Assembly (NCBI GenBank): GCA_028023455.1
Contig: JAQFVV010000031.1
Coordinates: 1,862,001-1,926,000, forward strand
DNA: 64,000 bases
DNA from: Epiperipatus broadwayi
Lineage: Eukaryota > Onychophora > Udeonychophora > Euonychophora > Peripatidae
Direction: 5' to 3'
The notes under the pieces are model-generated. The model did not search any database, was not told the DNA's origin, and saw only the letters and a list, made by a program, of their open reading frames with translations. A program made the translations under genes and the position numbers. Below, in pieces: positions 24,783-36,441 of the stretch; positions within the stretch are counted from its first letter, which is position 1, and every line of letters starts with the position of its first letter.

Positions 24783-25212
24783 GTGTGTATTGAACCATCA
24801 AATATCACATGATCACCATGATTTAATACCAATCCTGCCCAATAGGATTATGGTGATTGTGATTATTAAAGAACCAAAGATATAAAAAAGTATGAATGCT
24901 GAACTGAGTTCAGATCTACATGACTACACAAGATAATAAGCATAGTTTGAAAACATTATTGTGTTTTCATTTTAGACTTAAAGCTTTATAGTTAGCTAAA
25001 AAGTAAAAGATGGCTGCTGGAGGATTGCATTAGATCCTAAGATCTACATGCAGCACCTTTGGACCCAAGGCTCCTCACTGATGAAAGTCACAAGCTAGAA
25101 ACTAATCTGGGAATATTGGATGAGTAGGCAGTAGATAGGGATGTTATGCACAAATCTTCCTGCATTCATTGATTACTTTGGTTTGCACTGAGTGTCACTA
25201 CTGAATGGAGTT
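24783..25212 (+). repeat. Family R repeat, single plus-strand unit
   Basis: Begins with a short inverted piece (ATCAAATATCACATGATCACC), then runs through a full unit: CCAATCCTGCCC, CTGAACTGAGTTCAGA, TGTGTTTTCATTTTAGAC, GATCCTAAGATCTA, GGCTCCTCACTGATGA, GGCAGTAGATAGGG and GCACTGAGTG. It carries CTGATGA at 25078-25084 and GAAA at 25098-25101. The LINE to its right ends at about 25213. Confidence 0.75.
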
Positions 25213-26021
25213 TTATGTCTGTAAAGGGTATGTATGTCATAATTTTTATTTGTAAATATTTAGGGGATATTCCACTGAATACTATTAAACATTGAGCATG
25301 TGAATAGAAAATGTGATTGTGTTTCTGATTTTTTCTGAGATAGTTTGCATATGTTCTCAAAGTTAGTGCAATTCTTTTTATATCTGTAGAAATAAAGGGT
25401 GGGAAGTACTTCAAGATTTAGTTTTAAGAGAAAATCAAAGTATTTTCATTCTAATGACCAGTATTTGAATTTTTTAGGCAACTGCTTATTGGTTATGTTT
25501 AAAAGAGGTTTATTATTATCATTGGATGGTGAAGCGCATATTGAATATACATCCCAGTATTTAATTTTATTCTTGGGATGACAATATATTAAATTTGGAA
25601 TATATAATAAAGGAAAAATTAACTTATTCCAGTAATTGCATATGGGTGGCAGTCTGTCTGTGGGTGTAATTTTAAAAACTTTCTAGATATGGAAATATCA
25701 TAGATTAAGTAGTTTTTGAATGTGAAATTTTTTTATAGAATGTAAACTCAATCCATTTTCAGAAAGTTCAGATTCTTATTAGGGTGATTGATGCCATTTT
25801 CTTCCCCCATACCAATTTCCTACACATTAAGTAAATTTTGGATGCAAAAGCTTTTGTGTATATTATCAAAGGCATACAGTATGTGACTCATGTCATTATT
25901 AGGAGATTGAAAAAGACCTCTTTGGCATAAAGTGATAAATATAATTTGGAAAGAGAATTAATTATATTTTCAGCTTTATTCATTAGTTTCCCCTGCATCT
26001 GCGATCACATTTCAGAGTTAC

Positions 26022-26722
26022 TTAAATGAAAAAAAAAAATCCCACAAATGAGCTAGGCTTTCCTTTAAAGTATTGCTCATGTTGGCATTCTGAGTACATA
26101 AACCATGCACTGGATTTTTCTAAATTGAACTCAAGTTTATATTTGCCTGAGTAATTATTTAGAATTTTTATTAGTTTTGGTATCTGTTTTTTAGTTGGCC
26201 GAAAGATTATGTCATCCATGTATGCAATACATGAAATATTTGCTTTCATTTAAGATATAAATATTCCAGTCATCTCAGTTTCAATTGCTTTAAGAAGAGA
26301 ATTGATATAAAATGTGAATAAAAGAGCACTTAACAGTGTACCTTATTGAATCAAGTTAAATGGAATGAATGATGGTGAAAACTTCCCACTAAGAATTTTC
26401 TGAATTTCTCAATTTAGAAAAAGATTCATAATCAAGTAGATTAATTCTCTGGGTATTGATGTATCTGCTAATGCATTAATTAAAAAATATCAATTGGTAT
26501 CATATCAAATGATGATTTAATGTTCAGCTTAACTTCAACTGGTTCATATTTTTTGTTGTTTCTGACAGTATTGATTACCGTCTTATATAAAAATACTATC
26601 TGGCTAGTTGATGAGCCCTTTTTTGCAAACTGGGTTTTTGACAGCAATGGCAAAATATAACGTTCAATTGTATCTTTAATCACTGATTTCAGGATTTTAA
26701 TCCCAAGTGGACTCATTGACAT
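26022..26722 (-). pseudogene. LINE reverse transcriptase fragments
   Basis: 26722-26480 reads MSPLGIKILKSVIKDTIERY, then TQFAKKGSSTSQIVFLYKTV and EVKLNIKSSFDMIPIDIF. This corresponds to LINE RT motifs from the fingers to motif A, where L-D-I-K-x-A-F-D is expected and D has become N. After a broken stretch, 26249-26022 reads CIAYMDDIIF, then IKILNNYSGKYKLEFNLEKS: motif C with YMDD followed by motif D and a thumb-like start. The two parts are in different frames. The double aspartate is kept, but the motif A change and the breaks indicate a dead enzyme. Confidence 0.75.
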
Positions 26723-27396
26723 GGGTCTGATATTTTGGAATGTGGTTATATTTCCCTTCTTAACAAATGAAACCCGTGAGATAGGATAAAACCTATGTAT
26801 GTGATAAATTCTCTGTTAGAAAGTTAGCTAAATTTGTCAGGTATTTTGTTGTGAATTGATTTAAATGTCCATACAAAACAAGGTATTCCTGGATGATCTG
26901 AGTTTGGCACTGAAGCAAGTTTTTCTTCAAACTCTCTGGTACAAAGATCATATTGTCTTCTGGTAGTCCCAGAAACTTTTGTGAAGAGTTAAAAAATTTC
27001 CCTTTTTGCATGTTTATTTTTGAAATATGAATAAAGTGGCTCTAGTACGTTGTCACCTACAATGATTTACTCTTCTATTTTGATTGCTGTCAGAATGCAA
27101 TTTAGTGGAGCTTGGCCCAATGCCCAATGAATATATTGCTTAAATCACATGTATTTGATTCTATTTTTCTCTTCTTCATTGCCAGATATTCTTTGAGTGA
27201 ATCACAAGCTGATCAATATGCTGTCTTCAGGGTTATTACATTTGTACAGCCCTCTGCCATGATAAGACTAAGTATAATTCTTTTGTGCAATTCATCTGCA
27301 AGTGCTAAAACCTTTGAAGATGATAGTTAGTTTCTTGTCACTGTATCAACTATGTTCACAAATGCAATTTATATTTGAACAGGGACCATTTCCAAA

Positions 27397-27600
27397 TCAT
27401 GAATTTTGAATGATATATATATATATTTCTGAGAAGAGATATTCTTTAGCCCACCCTGGGAGCAGTATTCTAATAGTTTTTCCTGTTATGATCATAGTTC
27501 TATATGAGAAATCATTTTTAAGACAGACCATCACAGCAGAAGGATCTGAAAGAGATGAATTTTTGAGTGGTATGCTGATCATATGGAGCAATGCTGGCAA
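27397..27600 (-). pseudogene. LINE endonuclease C-terminal fragment (tentative)
   Basis: The frame reads NSSLSDPSAVMVCLKNDFSY. In LINE APE-type endonucleases the C-terminal catalytic motif is S-D-H followed by hydrophobic residues; here it is SDP, one substitution away. Its position between ORF1 and the RT fits. The rest of the endonuclease upstream is too broken for its other catalytic residues to be read. Confidence 0.45.
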
Positions 27601-27702
27601 TTAAAAAACAAGATCAATTAAACATGAGTATCTGCTATTTTGAAGGAATTTTGTAGAAGAAATCCTTCTCCAGACATGAGATGGAATGCCAGCAGATGTA
27701 AT

Positions 27703-27722
27703 CATTTTTTTTTTTTTTTTTT
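27703..27722. repeat. Poly-T run
   Basis: About 19 consecutive T bases inside the LINE region; possibly the poly-A of a lost minus-strand insertion or simple slippage. Confidence 0.6.
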
Positions 27723-28683
27723 ACAAATTTCCTATTAGAATTATATGATGTATCAAAGATGTACATTTTGAATTTAATGTATGTATAAATCTATTCTTAT
27801 TTTACCTGGAAAAATGTACATGTGTGCTATGTTTAGTGTTATTCTTTTGTGGTATAGTGTAACAATTAGCATGTATACATCAATATATATTATTTACTGA
27901 ATGGACAGGTGTTAATTCCTGTTCCAGGTAAAAGTAAAAATGCTCTAGAAAATAATGACTATCCTTGAATATCATAAAAAATTTTATGGCTCTGTTTGTG
28001 ATTTGTTGTATATCTTAGTTTCCAGCAAACAAATTATACATGGCTGAATAATATAAAGCCATTTTTTACATTGATTTTTTTTTTGACAGAATTTAATACT
28101 CTGACATTGATAGACTCTATTTTTACTAATATTGTCTTATTTAGTGTGTACATATATAAATAATATAAGACATATATTTATTTATGTTAACTGTTTAGTT
28201 CTAGTAAAGATATTAGGCCCTCATGTGACAACTCTAGAGATTTATCATAAGCAATGACATTTGGACATGACTCACCTCTGTTATATTGACTGGTTCCTCA
28301 TTTGTGATATCACCCGCATCAGAATTTGACAAGTTTATATTTGACTTTTAACTTTTTTAACATGGTCCAGAGTCTGTGGTATATCCTCTTCATTTAATCC
28401 TGGACTTTTCCTTTCCCTTTTCTTGCATGTTGGATGAACTGTTTTGCATTTGATAGTCAGTGCATTTATATCCATATCTGTGTGTGATGGACCAACTATT
28501 GTTGTCTCTATAATATCTTGTGTAATCTTATTTATTACAACTGCTTCTGTAAGAATTTTACTTAATTTGCTTGCATCCTTTCATGGTAGGGAAATGTTTT
28601 GATTCATTAGTTGACCTCACTTTTGAATATTATCATCTGTTAATATATTTTGTGTATTACTATCTGAGTCATCAATATTAACA

Positions 28684-29504
28684 TCAATTATACCAGTGAT
28701 TGACTTTTCTCCTGCTGAATATTGTATAATTATTTGAATAATTTTTCTTTCTGCACTGATGTGTTGATGTGGCTCTCATTTCACAGTATGGGCCCATAAT
28801 TTTTGGACAAGCACTTATGATATGACCTCTTTTCTTACAGTTAAAACACTGTGGTTTAATTCCATGTATTATTAAGAAGAGCATTGTTTTCTGGTCAGTA
28901 ATTAGCACAGGGATGTCATTTGGATTAATGTTTTTGTTTAAACATAGTTTAAAATAATAATTAATACTTAAGATTGGTATAGGTGTATCTTTTAGATATG
29001 TGGGTTGGAACATTACAACTGATCCAAAAGGCTCCATTAATTTCGTAAAGTTATTAATGTCATTTTTTTTTTATAATTCCGGTTACATAATTTTCTCTGT
29101 TTTGATCTATTTTAATTAGCGGATATTTTTCCAGTGTGTAAATTAGTTTTTTAATCTATTTCTTTGAGCCTTCATCAAAAAATTCAAAAGCAATATATCT
29201 GGGATTTGGATGCTCAGCAATCCATAATATGGAGTTCCACATGTTGTTTACTGAAATTACTTCATACAGTAAATTTTTTGGAAATTTGTAGAGAGTGCAA
29301 TTTATATCCATAATTGCTAGAATAATCAAGTGACCAGTAAAAAACCTTTAAATGAAAAATAAAGATCTTTTGGTGTTGTTGCATTGAAAAAGTCTCTGTA
29401 ATTCTGCTTATGCTTTCCTCCATCCAGGCCTCTTCTATCATGTCGATAGGCTTTTGCAGTGTATCTGTTAATTTGTCTAATTTAATAAAATCATCCATTG
29501 TCAA
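28684..29504 (-). pseudogene. LINE ORF1 with CCHC zinc knuckle
   Basis: 29504-29262 opens with TMDDFIKLDKLTDTLQKP and then TPKDLYFSFKGF in a neighbouring frame. 29270-29150 reads NNMWNSILWIAEHPNPRYIA and then FEFFDEGSKK. 29037-28684 contains FKLCLNKNINPNDIPVLI and then CFNCKKRGHIISAC, a Cx2Cx4Hx4C zinc knuckle of the retroelement nucleocapsid type. Such gag-like ORF1 proteins bind the element RNA. At least two frameshifts and two stops separate the parts. The start is provisional. Confidence 0.7.
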
Positions 29505-29510
29505 TCTATG

Positions 29511-31380
29511 AAATCTTGCATTCTGATTTATATTTTTACCAAAAAATAAATAAATTACATTATCATTATGCTTTCTTCAATCATTATGTGGCAGTAATGT
29601 TGAGGCTTTTGTTGCTTCTGCATATAAACAATTTCATTTTGCATGTGGAGTTCATGGCAGCTGACATATTTCCCATGGCAAAATGTTTGAGGTCAAATCC
29701 TCTTATGAGGAGTATTCAAATTGGCTTATCTATTAATTTTTTTCTGATCTCAAATGCTTAACAACAATTCTGTTTTATTCCTTATATTATCCAATGATTT
29801 GATGTGTAAAGGATCAAATAAACTCACTGTAAATGTAAGAGATCTTCTCCAAATCGGCACATACACAATAAGAAAACAAAACTTTTTAATACAATAAATA
29901 GTACAATTTTATTACACTTCAACTATAATTAGCAAATAGTATGAAATAAAGGCTACAAAAGAATGGAGTATAACTGAACAAAAAGAAAAGTATTTGATCA
30001 TCAAATTTTATCTTGCAGTTGTTTGAACAATAAATATGTATAATATTAAATTAAACTTAATGTCAACAGTATAAGTAAAAAAAAAAAAAGGTCAGATTTT
30101 GATGCTATTCTGCCTTTTTCTCTTTTGTTTGTATTATTTAGTAAAAACTGAAAAAAAAAAAAGGTAATGATTGACAGTGATATGTGCAAACATTTGAACA
30201 AATCAATGGATACCAAATCTCCCTATTCATTTTATTTACTATTAATTTTATTGTGCAAACAATTGCAAGATAAAATTGGACTGACTATGCATGTATAATA
30301 TATATATGTGTGTGAATGTAAATAAAGATTATTATTTTGCTATGTAAATACATACAGACAGCACTTGAATAAATTATCTCATTATTACTATTAAGCTACT
30401 CTAGAAAATCCACATATACCAATCATATTAATTATGCAAATTATAAACAATTACACATAAATGGACTTTTGTATACAAAACTCCCATGAGCATTTATGTT
30501 TGTGTTAATGACATGTAATGAAGTACTATGAATGTGTAATGAAGTATAATGAAGCAAAATTATTGTATGATTGGCATATTACAACAACAATGGATTGTCT
30601 ATATAGTTGTGATGTGATAACTGCGAAGTTTATGATTGCTGTTCCTAATATACATAACTATTACAGTTATACTCAAATGAATGTGTGAAGAACTTTCTTC
30701 AATTAAGACACATCACAATAGATTATATTTATCTTCTGAGAACATGTAGAAACTGACACATAACATGCTGAAGCTTATTAATAGACTGTAGAGATTTCTA
30801 ATAAAATTTCTAATTGTTTTCTACTCTTTATCTTTTTCCTATTTTGTTACTGATATTAAATAATTTTATTTTGTTATTATAAAGTGATATTTAAATTTAT
30901 TTAAACGTTACTGAAGCTCTTTCGAATGGTATTAATATAATAATATCACCAGGACATAAAAATATAAAATTATCACTAGTTTATTAAACTCTCAATAATT
31001 TAATTTTCATATTATTTAGTGAAAAAATAGAAAAAATAAGCAAAGGTCCATATTATTTAAATATGTATTTTATTCACATATTTACTTCTATGCATAAGAT
31101 TACAAATTTCCCAAATCACTGGTTTGCTTTGATATATTTATTTTTCATATTATCATTTTAATATTATATTCAGTTATTTACTATTATGTTAGTTTTATCA
31201 CTTAGCATGTCAGTAGTGGTTCAATAGTTCTCCCATGTGTTAAAAAAAAGTTCAAGAGTGCATACTAAAATGATAGCCATAAAAGAATGGTATGGATCTA
31301 ATTTATATTTAACCAGTTTTTTGAAAGGGATAAACAAAACTGGTGATAATCAAGGAAAGATAATATACTTAACATACTTT
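29511..31380. other. AT-rich sequence, no feature recognised
   Basis: Several poly-A runs and short ATG-containing frames that look random. (AT)n runs sit near 30297-30308. Confidence 0.45.
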
Positions 31381-31389
31381 TGTAAAAGA

Positions 31390-31545
31390 CCGAGAAAGAG
31401 ACCACACATGAAATGGATTGATGAAATAAAAAAGTGTGCAGGGGTGATGTGGAGAAGAGAAGCTAAAGATCGGAGAAGATGGATTGAACTTGGAGAGACC
31501 TTCATCCTGCAGCGAATTGACAATGGTTGATGATGATGATGACTT
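31390..31545 (+). pseudogene. RTE-clade LINE 3' end, 5' truncated
   Basis: The frame ending at 31530 reads RKRPHMKWIDEIKKCAGVMW, then RREAKDRRRWIELGETFILQ. This is the conserved C-terminal tail of RTE-clade LINEs (RPxxRWxDdI...G..W...A.dR..W..lgea). It stops and is followed at once by TTGATGATGATGATGA, a simple TGA tail of the kind RTE elements end with. The same ending, more decayed, is found in the RTE copy at 54.6 kb on the other strand. Only the last ~50 codons survive, typical of 5' truncation. Confidence 0.85.
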
Positions 31546-32248
31546 TTCCAAATTGTGCCTATATTTTGTAAATATGTTCTTGCTTTGGATATTTTTATTG
31601 CGCAATCTAGATTACTAGTGATATTATTTCCGAGATATACACAACTTTCCATGACATTGTTTCACTAATTTTGATTTTCCTTTTCATATAATCCCCCCCC
31701 CCTTTTTTTTTTTGGCTTTTTTATTTTACTTTTCTTACCGATTCATGTTTTTTTCATGATGTCAGAGACAAAAAGATTTAAAATCATGACAATAAAAATA
31801 TCGACCAATTAAAATTTATTTACTAACTAAGTTATGTCTGATAAAGATAAAAAAAAATTTCTACAAATATTTATAATCAAAAGCTGTCTACTGATAATGG
31901 AATAAACTATTGAAATATCATAACAAAAATAGATAAATAGCATAAGCTACAATCATAACACTCTCAAAAATCTTTGCTAAAATGAATAGTTGAGAATCAA
32001 AATCGTTAAGCTGCGGTTAATTTAATCTCATTATCACTCAGTTTTTATAAAATTAAATTAGAAAAAATAATTTAAACCAGGATTACTTAGGAAAACAATT
32101 TTTAAACTATATTAGTCAAAGGGAGATAATTTCATATTGAGGGAGAAGGGATACGTATATTAAAAACGTTTTGCTCATGTTTAAGAGATGAATTGTCACC
32201 AATAATGACTGAGTATAAAAATGTCTAATTGAAATACTTTCTTGCTTT

Positions 32249-32341
32249 TTTTTAATACGTCAAATGCGTTGACCGAGAAGCGAACCCGGGCCAGCTGCGT
32301 GGAAGGTAGCTACGCTAACCACTAAGCCACCAGCACTTGAC
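32249..32341 (-). repeat. tRNA-Gly-derived mini-SINE, copy 1, with target duplication
   Basis: Minus strand 32336-32266 is a 71-nt degenerate tRNA-Gly(TCC): A box GGCTTAGTGGTTAGC, anticodon loop CTTCCAC, B box GGGTTCGCTTC. The acceptor stem has one mismatch and two G-T pairs. It is followed by ATTTGACGTATT and poly-A. Flanking direct repeats TACTTTCTTGCTTT at 32235-32248 and 32342-32355 are a 14-bp target duplication, so this is a retroposed insertion and not a tRNA gene in place. Confidence 0.85.
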
Positions 32342-32355
32342 TACTTTCTTGCTTT

Positions 32356-33553
32356 GTTAATTAAATTCACGCCTTCGGCCAATTAACTTAGTTTTATAAC
32401 TAAAAGTGAATTTGTTTTGAATCACGACATACTTAAATAAACACTTTATAAATAAAAATTGTAAAAAAAAAAAAAGCTGCATTAATATTTTTATAAATAA
32501 AGGTTTATAAGTAAAACATTTATTGGAAAACAAATTAAAATAATTATTACCTTTTAAAATGAAATATAAGATTACATAACCGTGCGACTGCGTTCACTCT
32601 CACTTGTGCATTTAACACAGAACAAGACTCATCGAAGTATAACGCTCGAGTCATTCATTAATTTTCAGTTATAGGATATTTAAATAATCATCAAGCCCAA
32701 GGACATTTTGACAAGTTATTAAGGATAGTCATTTTAAATATTCATATAGGGAGATAAAGCTGTATCAACTTTATGTAATACTATGTATTAAATAATTTTG
32801 AACATTTAAACACTAAGGTCTTATTAAAATGTAATTAAAAATCTAATTCACCGATAATATTTACAGAGAATTAATTTTGGTTTTTGTATAAGTAAATCTA
32901 TTTGTCACCGAGATATCCTTACAGAATAAATTACTTTTATAATGATAATTATAGCCAAAAATGGCATAGACCACATTTGCTCTGCATGAATCCCGCTTAA
33001 ATAGTATCTTAAACAGCATATGTTAAAAAAAAAAAATCTTTTTTTTTTTTTGCATTATAATTAATTTTAATCAATAAAATTTGTATTTTGCATAACGATC
33101 AAAATTTACCATGTTAAGCATTTAGCTTTTTAATGAAATTTTGCATTTTATTACGTAAAGAGATTCATTTCCCCTAAAATTAAGTTCTAAATACGAAGAA
33201 GTGACAATAAATAGCACACAACCATGCTCGATGATTGCTTCTATGTGTTTATTGCCTAATAATTCTAGCATGTCTTTAAAAAATTAACATCTAGTAGTCC
33301 ATCTACATCTGTGGTCATTTAATTCTAAGATTTGGTATGGATGTCAAAATTCATAGATAGTGCTGAACTATATTACAATATCAGTTTTTAAAAAATTAAA
33401 ATTTTTCATTTTAGGAAATTGATCAATAATAAATAACTTTGCAATTTGGCCGTTTGACAGTTTTTCTCTATACCAAGTATTACAAAAGACCTTCCTTTCC
33501 TGCTATTTCTAATTCTTAACAATACTGGTATTAGGAAAGGAAGAAGCAGTCAA
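32356..33553. other. AT-rich sequence, nothing recognised
   Basis: Unassigned sequence between the two mini-SINE copies. Poly-A and poly-T runs lie near 33025-33050. Confidence 0.45.
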
Positions 33554-33650
33554 GCGTTAGTGGTCGAGTGGTCAGCACAGCTGCCTTACAAGCAGTTGTC
33601 CCGGGTTCGCTTTCCGGCCGATGCTTTGATACATGAAAAAGAAAAGAAGA
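33554..33650 (+). repeat. tRNA-Gly-derived mini-SINE, copy 2
   Basis: 33554-33624 is again a 71-nt tRNA-like unit: GCGTTAG acceptor, D-arm GGTCGAGTGGTCAGC, anticodon stem GCTGC/GCAGT around CTTACAA, B box GGGTTCGCTTT. The overall sequence is closest to tRNA-Gly(TCC), but the anticodon position reads TAC. It is followed by TTTGATACATGAAAAAG, which matches the tail of copy 1 (TTTGACGTATTAAAAA). A shared non-tRNA tail shows the two belong to one SINE family. No clear target duplication was found. Confidence 0.75.
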
Positions 33651-33739
33651 TGCAATATTACTTTTTATAAATAGGTATATATATATCATTCGGGATTCTC
33701 AAATTTTGTTTTCTCACTATTAAAATAAATTGTGTCAGT

Positions 33740-34130
33740 TTATTATCTAGTTCTTGAACATCAATGTAATTGAAGTATTTTTTTTTTCATTTCACTGGTA
33801 TAATGTGATACATTCTTTAAATCTTCAAATTCTATGAAAAATACTAGAAATATTTTGTTAATTTCTTGATATTTTTTGCATTTAGTATCAATTTCATAAA
33901 AATTTTGTCATAAATAACATAGAATGTATTTAGTGTAAAATCTGTTTGACTATTTAAATTGATATCTTCAGCTGTTTGGTTTTCATCAAAAAATCATTTC
34001 CATTTTCTAAGTCTTTCTTGAGTATAAGTGTAAAATTTGATGTTGGACATTGCTAATGCCTCATTTTGAATTTCATTATATTTGTTCCTTAAATCAAGTA
34101 TGCATTGCAATAAACTTTGTAACAAACTTA
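33740..34130 (-). pseudogene. hAT-type transposase fragment (DUF4371/ZMYM1-like)
   Basis: Minus-strand reading from about 34120 gives LLQCILDLRNKYNEIQNEAL, then TQERLRKWK, a stop, FFDENQTAEDINLNSQTDFT and LNTFYVIYDKIFMKL. It continues after a frameshift as YQEINKIFLVFFIEFEDLKN. The order 'R.RKxxFFDE ... F....F....D....L' is like ZMYM1/DUF4371 proteins derived from hAT transposases. Only a middle segment is present, with several stops. The assignment comes from motif memory alone. Confidence 0.45.
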
Positions 34131-35699
34131 CAGATCATTAAATTATCATTAGGATTGTATATGGATTTTCTGGATGCATTTTACCAAAATTGTAGCTTCC
34201 TATTGCATTTTATTTTCAGTTAGATCTTTTCAATGAAATTAAAAATATTACAATTTTTTAGGATATCTAGTATACTTTATAAAATTTATTGTTTATATAA
34301 AAAAAAACTTATCAGAAAAATTATGCACACACCAAATTTAGTAATATCCTAAAGCTATGTTTTTTTAAAGAGGTATCTCCAATGCTCATTCTTAATAAGT
34401 AATCCCATTATAAAAATGTTAAATTGCTTTAGTATTTGAAACCAAACTTTTTAAAATGAGTGTTTGTTTTTTTCAAAATTTTTAGCTCTGAGCCACTATT
34501 AAACATTTTAATAGTGAAAATGGTCTTAATAATCTCAAATATGTAATATTTTAACAAAAACTACAACTGAATCTTCAATTTTTTTGAGGTACTAACAGTT
34601 GCAAAATATATTAAGTTTTTGTTTGTTTTGTGATTATGAATGAAAAGACAAAAGGTAGGGATTTTAATGTATATTAAAGTGTCATGTGACATTGCTATCG
34701 TATATAAACAATTTTATAATTTTAAAAGTTTTTTTTTTTTTCCTATTGGAAATTAGTCCAAGAATTTATTTTAAATGATACAAGAAGGCAACAATAATCA
34801 TGAAAAATATTTCAATTAAAACATAATAAATCTTGTATATATTAAAATTTTATCCTGTCCAGGATCAATCAAGTACTTGCAGTTTAAAAAGCAGTATCAA
34901 AAACATAATTTAAGTTTAGTTCATTTATTTTTTATATTCAGAAAGAAAGCTTATATTTATCTTATTTTTTAATATAATTTGTTTTATGACTTTATGCATT
35001 TTCTTCAACAATTTACAACCATCTCTATTTTATCAGAGAATAAGAGTTGTGATCACCATGAAAACCATAGATATAGTGCATTTTTAAACTTCATAATAAA
35101 TCTTTAGTATACTTTTTTAAGTGAATCAAAATATAGAATACATCAAGTACTAGAGTTTATATATATATGGCTGGACATACAAGAATCTTCCATCTCTCAT
35201 AATCTCTACTAGATCTGTCTACATCTCTCTTTTTAATGATTGACTAAAACAAAATATTGGTTGATTTTAATTTATGATAGTTATAGAGTGGCTGAAATAA
35301 ATGTATGCATTTAAATTTTTAATAACCTCTATGTTTATTTTCAAAATTTAATTTTATACTAAAAAAAGATGTCCGACTTAAATATAAATTAACACATATA
35401 CTTAAACTCTTCTTTTTTCGAATCTAGATATTGTTGACATTGTAAATAACTGAAGTGCATGCTTCACCAAAAATATCCATTGATATTGTTAAACATTTTG
35501 CTTTAATAACTCAACCGTCAATAAACTTGATTTTTGTAAAAAAAATCAATTGCATTAAACATTGATATCAGAGAATATATATTTTGTTAAAACAAATTTT
35601 ATCATCTGAAAATTGAACATAAATATGAAGAGTGATTGATTTCTAAAATAAGTTAAGATATGTAGCATTAATAACATTTTGGACACTATATATGCGTGT
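34131..35699. other. AT-rich sequence, possibly the rest of the transposase remnant
   Basis: No further conserved motif can be read. (AT)n sits near 35160-35168. Confidence 0.4.
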
Positions 35700-35957
35700 A
35701 TGTATATTTATTTACAATATATTCACTGTATCTCATACAACCAATACATATAACCACATACATGTGAAAAAAATAAATGATCTCTAATATCCGTATTTCA
35801 TGCTGAACCAGCACTCATCAGTTGGTCCAAATCACTTTCTCCCAAATGTTCACTTTATATTAAGATATCAAAACTTCAAACTTTAATGGACAGATTTCAG
35901 TCTACTCCACCCTACAACTCTTCAGCCATCCATATCATTAAAAATTCTGATGATGGA
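35700..35957 (-). repeat. Family P repeat, copy 2
   Basis: The reverse complement aligns block by block with 8422-8700, including GTTCCATCATCAGA, GGCTGAAGAGTTGT, GTCCATTAAAGTTTGAAG and TATCTTAATATAAAG, and then the hammerhead core. It extends beyond the core with CACATGTATGTGGTTATATG, shared with copy 3. Confidence 0.8.
35783..35826 (-). ncRNA. Hammerhead ribozyme motif, decayed stem I
   Basis: On the minus strand: ACCAA (35826-35822), CTGATGA (35821-35815), a strong 6-bp stem II GTGCTG/CAGCAT with loop GTT, GAAA (35799-35796), a minimal stem III and cleavage triplet ATA. The stem I 3' strand reads TTAGA instead of TTGGT, so two of five stem I pairs are lost. The core itself is intact and stem II is better than in copy 1. 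Confidence 0.75.
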
Positions 35958-36441
35958 ACACCCAAATCCCTTGTTGATATCAATATTATTGTGCTTTAAA
36001 ATCTATGTTCAAATCCCCTATAATTACATCTAAACTCCAAGTATATAAATTATATTTGTATTCAAATATTACAATATATATTGTAATCGAGTATCGCCAT
36101 TCTAACTTTTTTTTTTTTAAAAAAGATAAAAATATAAAGAATAAAGATTTAAAGATGAATTTTGATATGACTATACAATCTAAACATATCACAAGCTACT
36201 TAATTGGCATTTTATAAGCTGTCTTTTAAAAAAAAAATTTCATTTTTTTATTCTATTCTACTACCATATTTTTAAATAAAAGCAGTCATTATTGCACTTT
36301 CTTAAAGAGTTTTTGAGAATAAAGCATTCTGCCTCTTCACAAAAACTATGCTCAAGTTATAATAAAATACTTTTTAGAAAGACTGCTACTATTCAAACTT
36401 GATGACCAAAGATGTGCCTTTTATAATATTAGGTATTGAAA

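Larger units (their letters stand above)
25213..29510 (-). mobile_element. Decayed non-LTR retrotransposon (LINE), clade uncertain
   Basis: Minus-strand fragments appear in the order expected of a two-ORF LINE. They are an ORF1 with a CCHC zinc knuckle (29.5-28.7 kb), the C-terminal end of an APE-like endonuclease (about 27.6 kb), reverse transcriptase pieces (26.7-26.0 kb) and a C-terminal end with a Cys/His-rich stretch (about 25.3 kb). The RT has YMDD where most LINEs have F/YADD. Many stops and frameshifts are present, and I cannot name the clade. Confidence 0.75.

Noticed and set aside
32266-32336. Functional tRNA-Gly gene
   Set aside because: Acceptor and anticodon stems have mismatches, and the unit is flanked by a 14-bp target duplication with a poly-A tail.
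33554-33624. Functional tRNA-Val(TAC) gene
   Set aside because: Body sequence is tRNA-Gly-like with acceptor mismatches, and it shares a SINE tail with the 32.3-kb copy.
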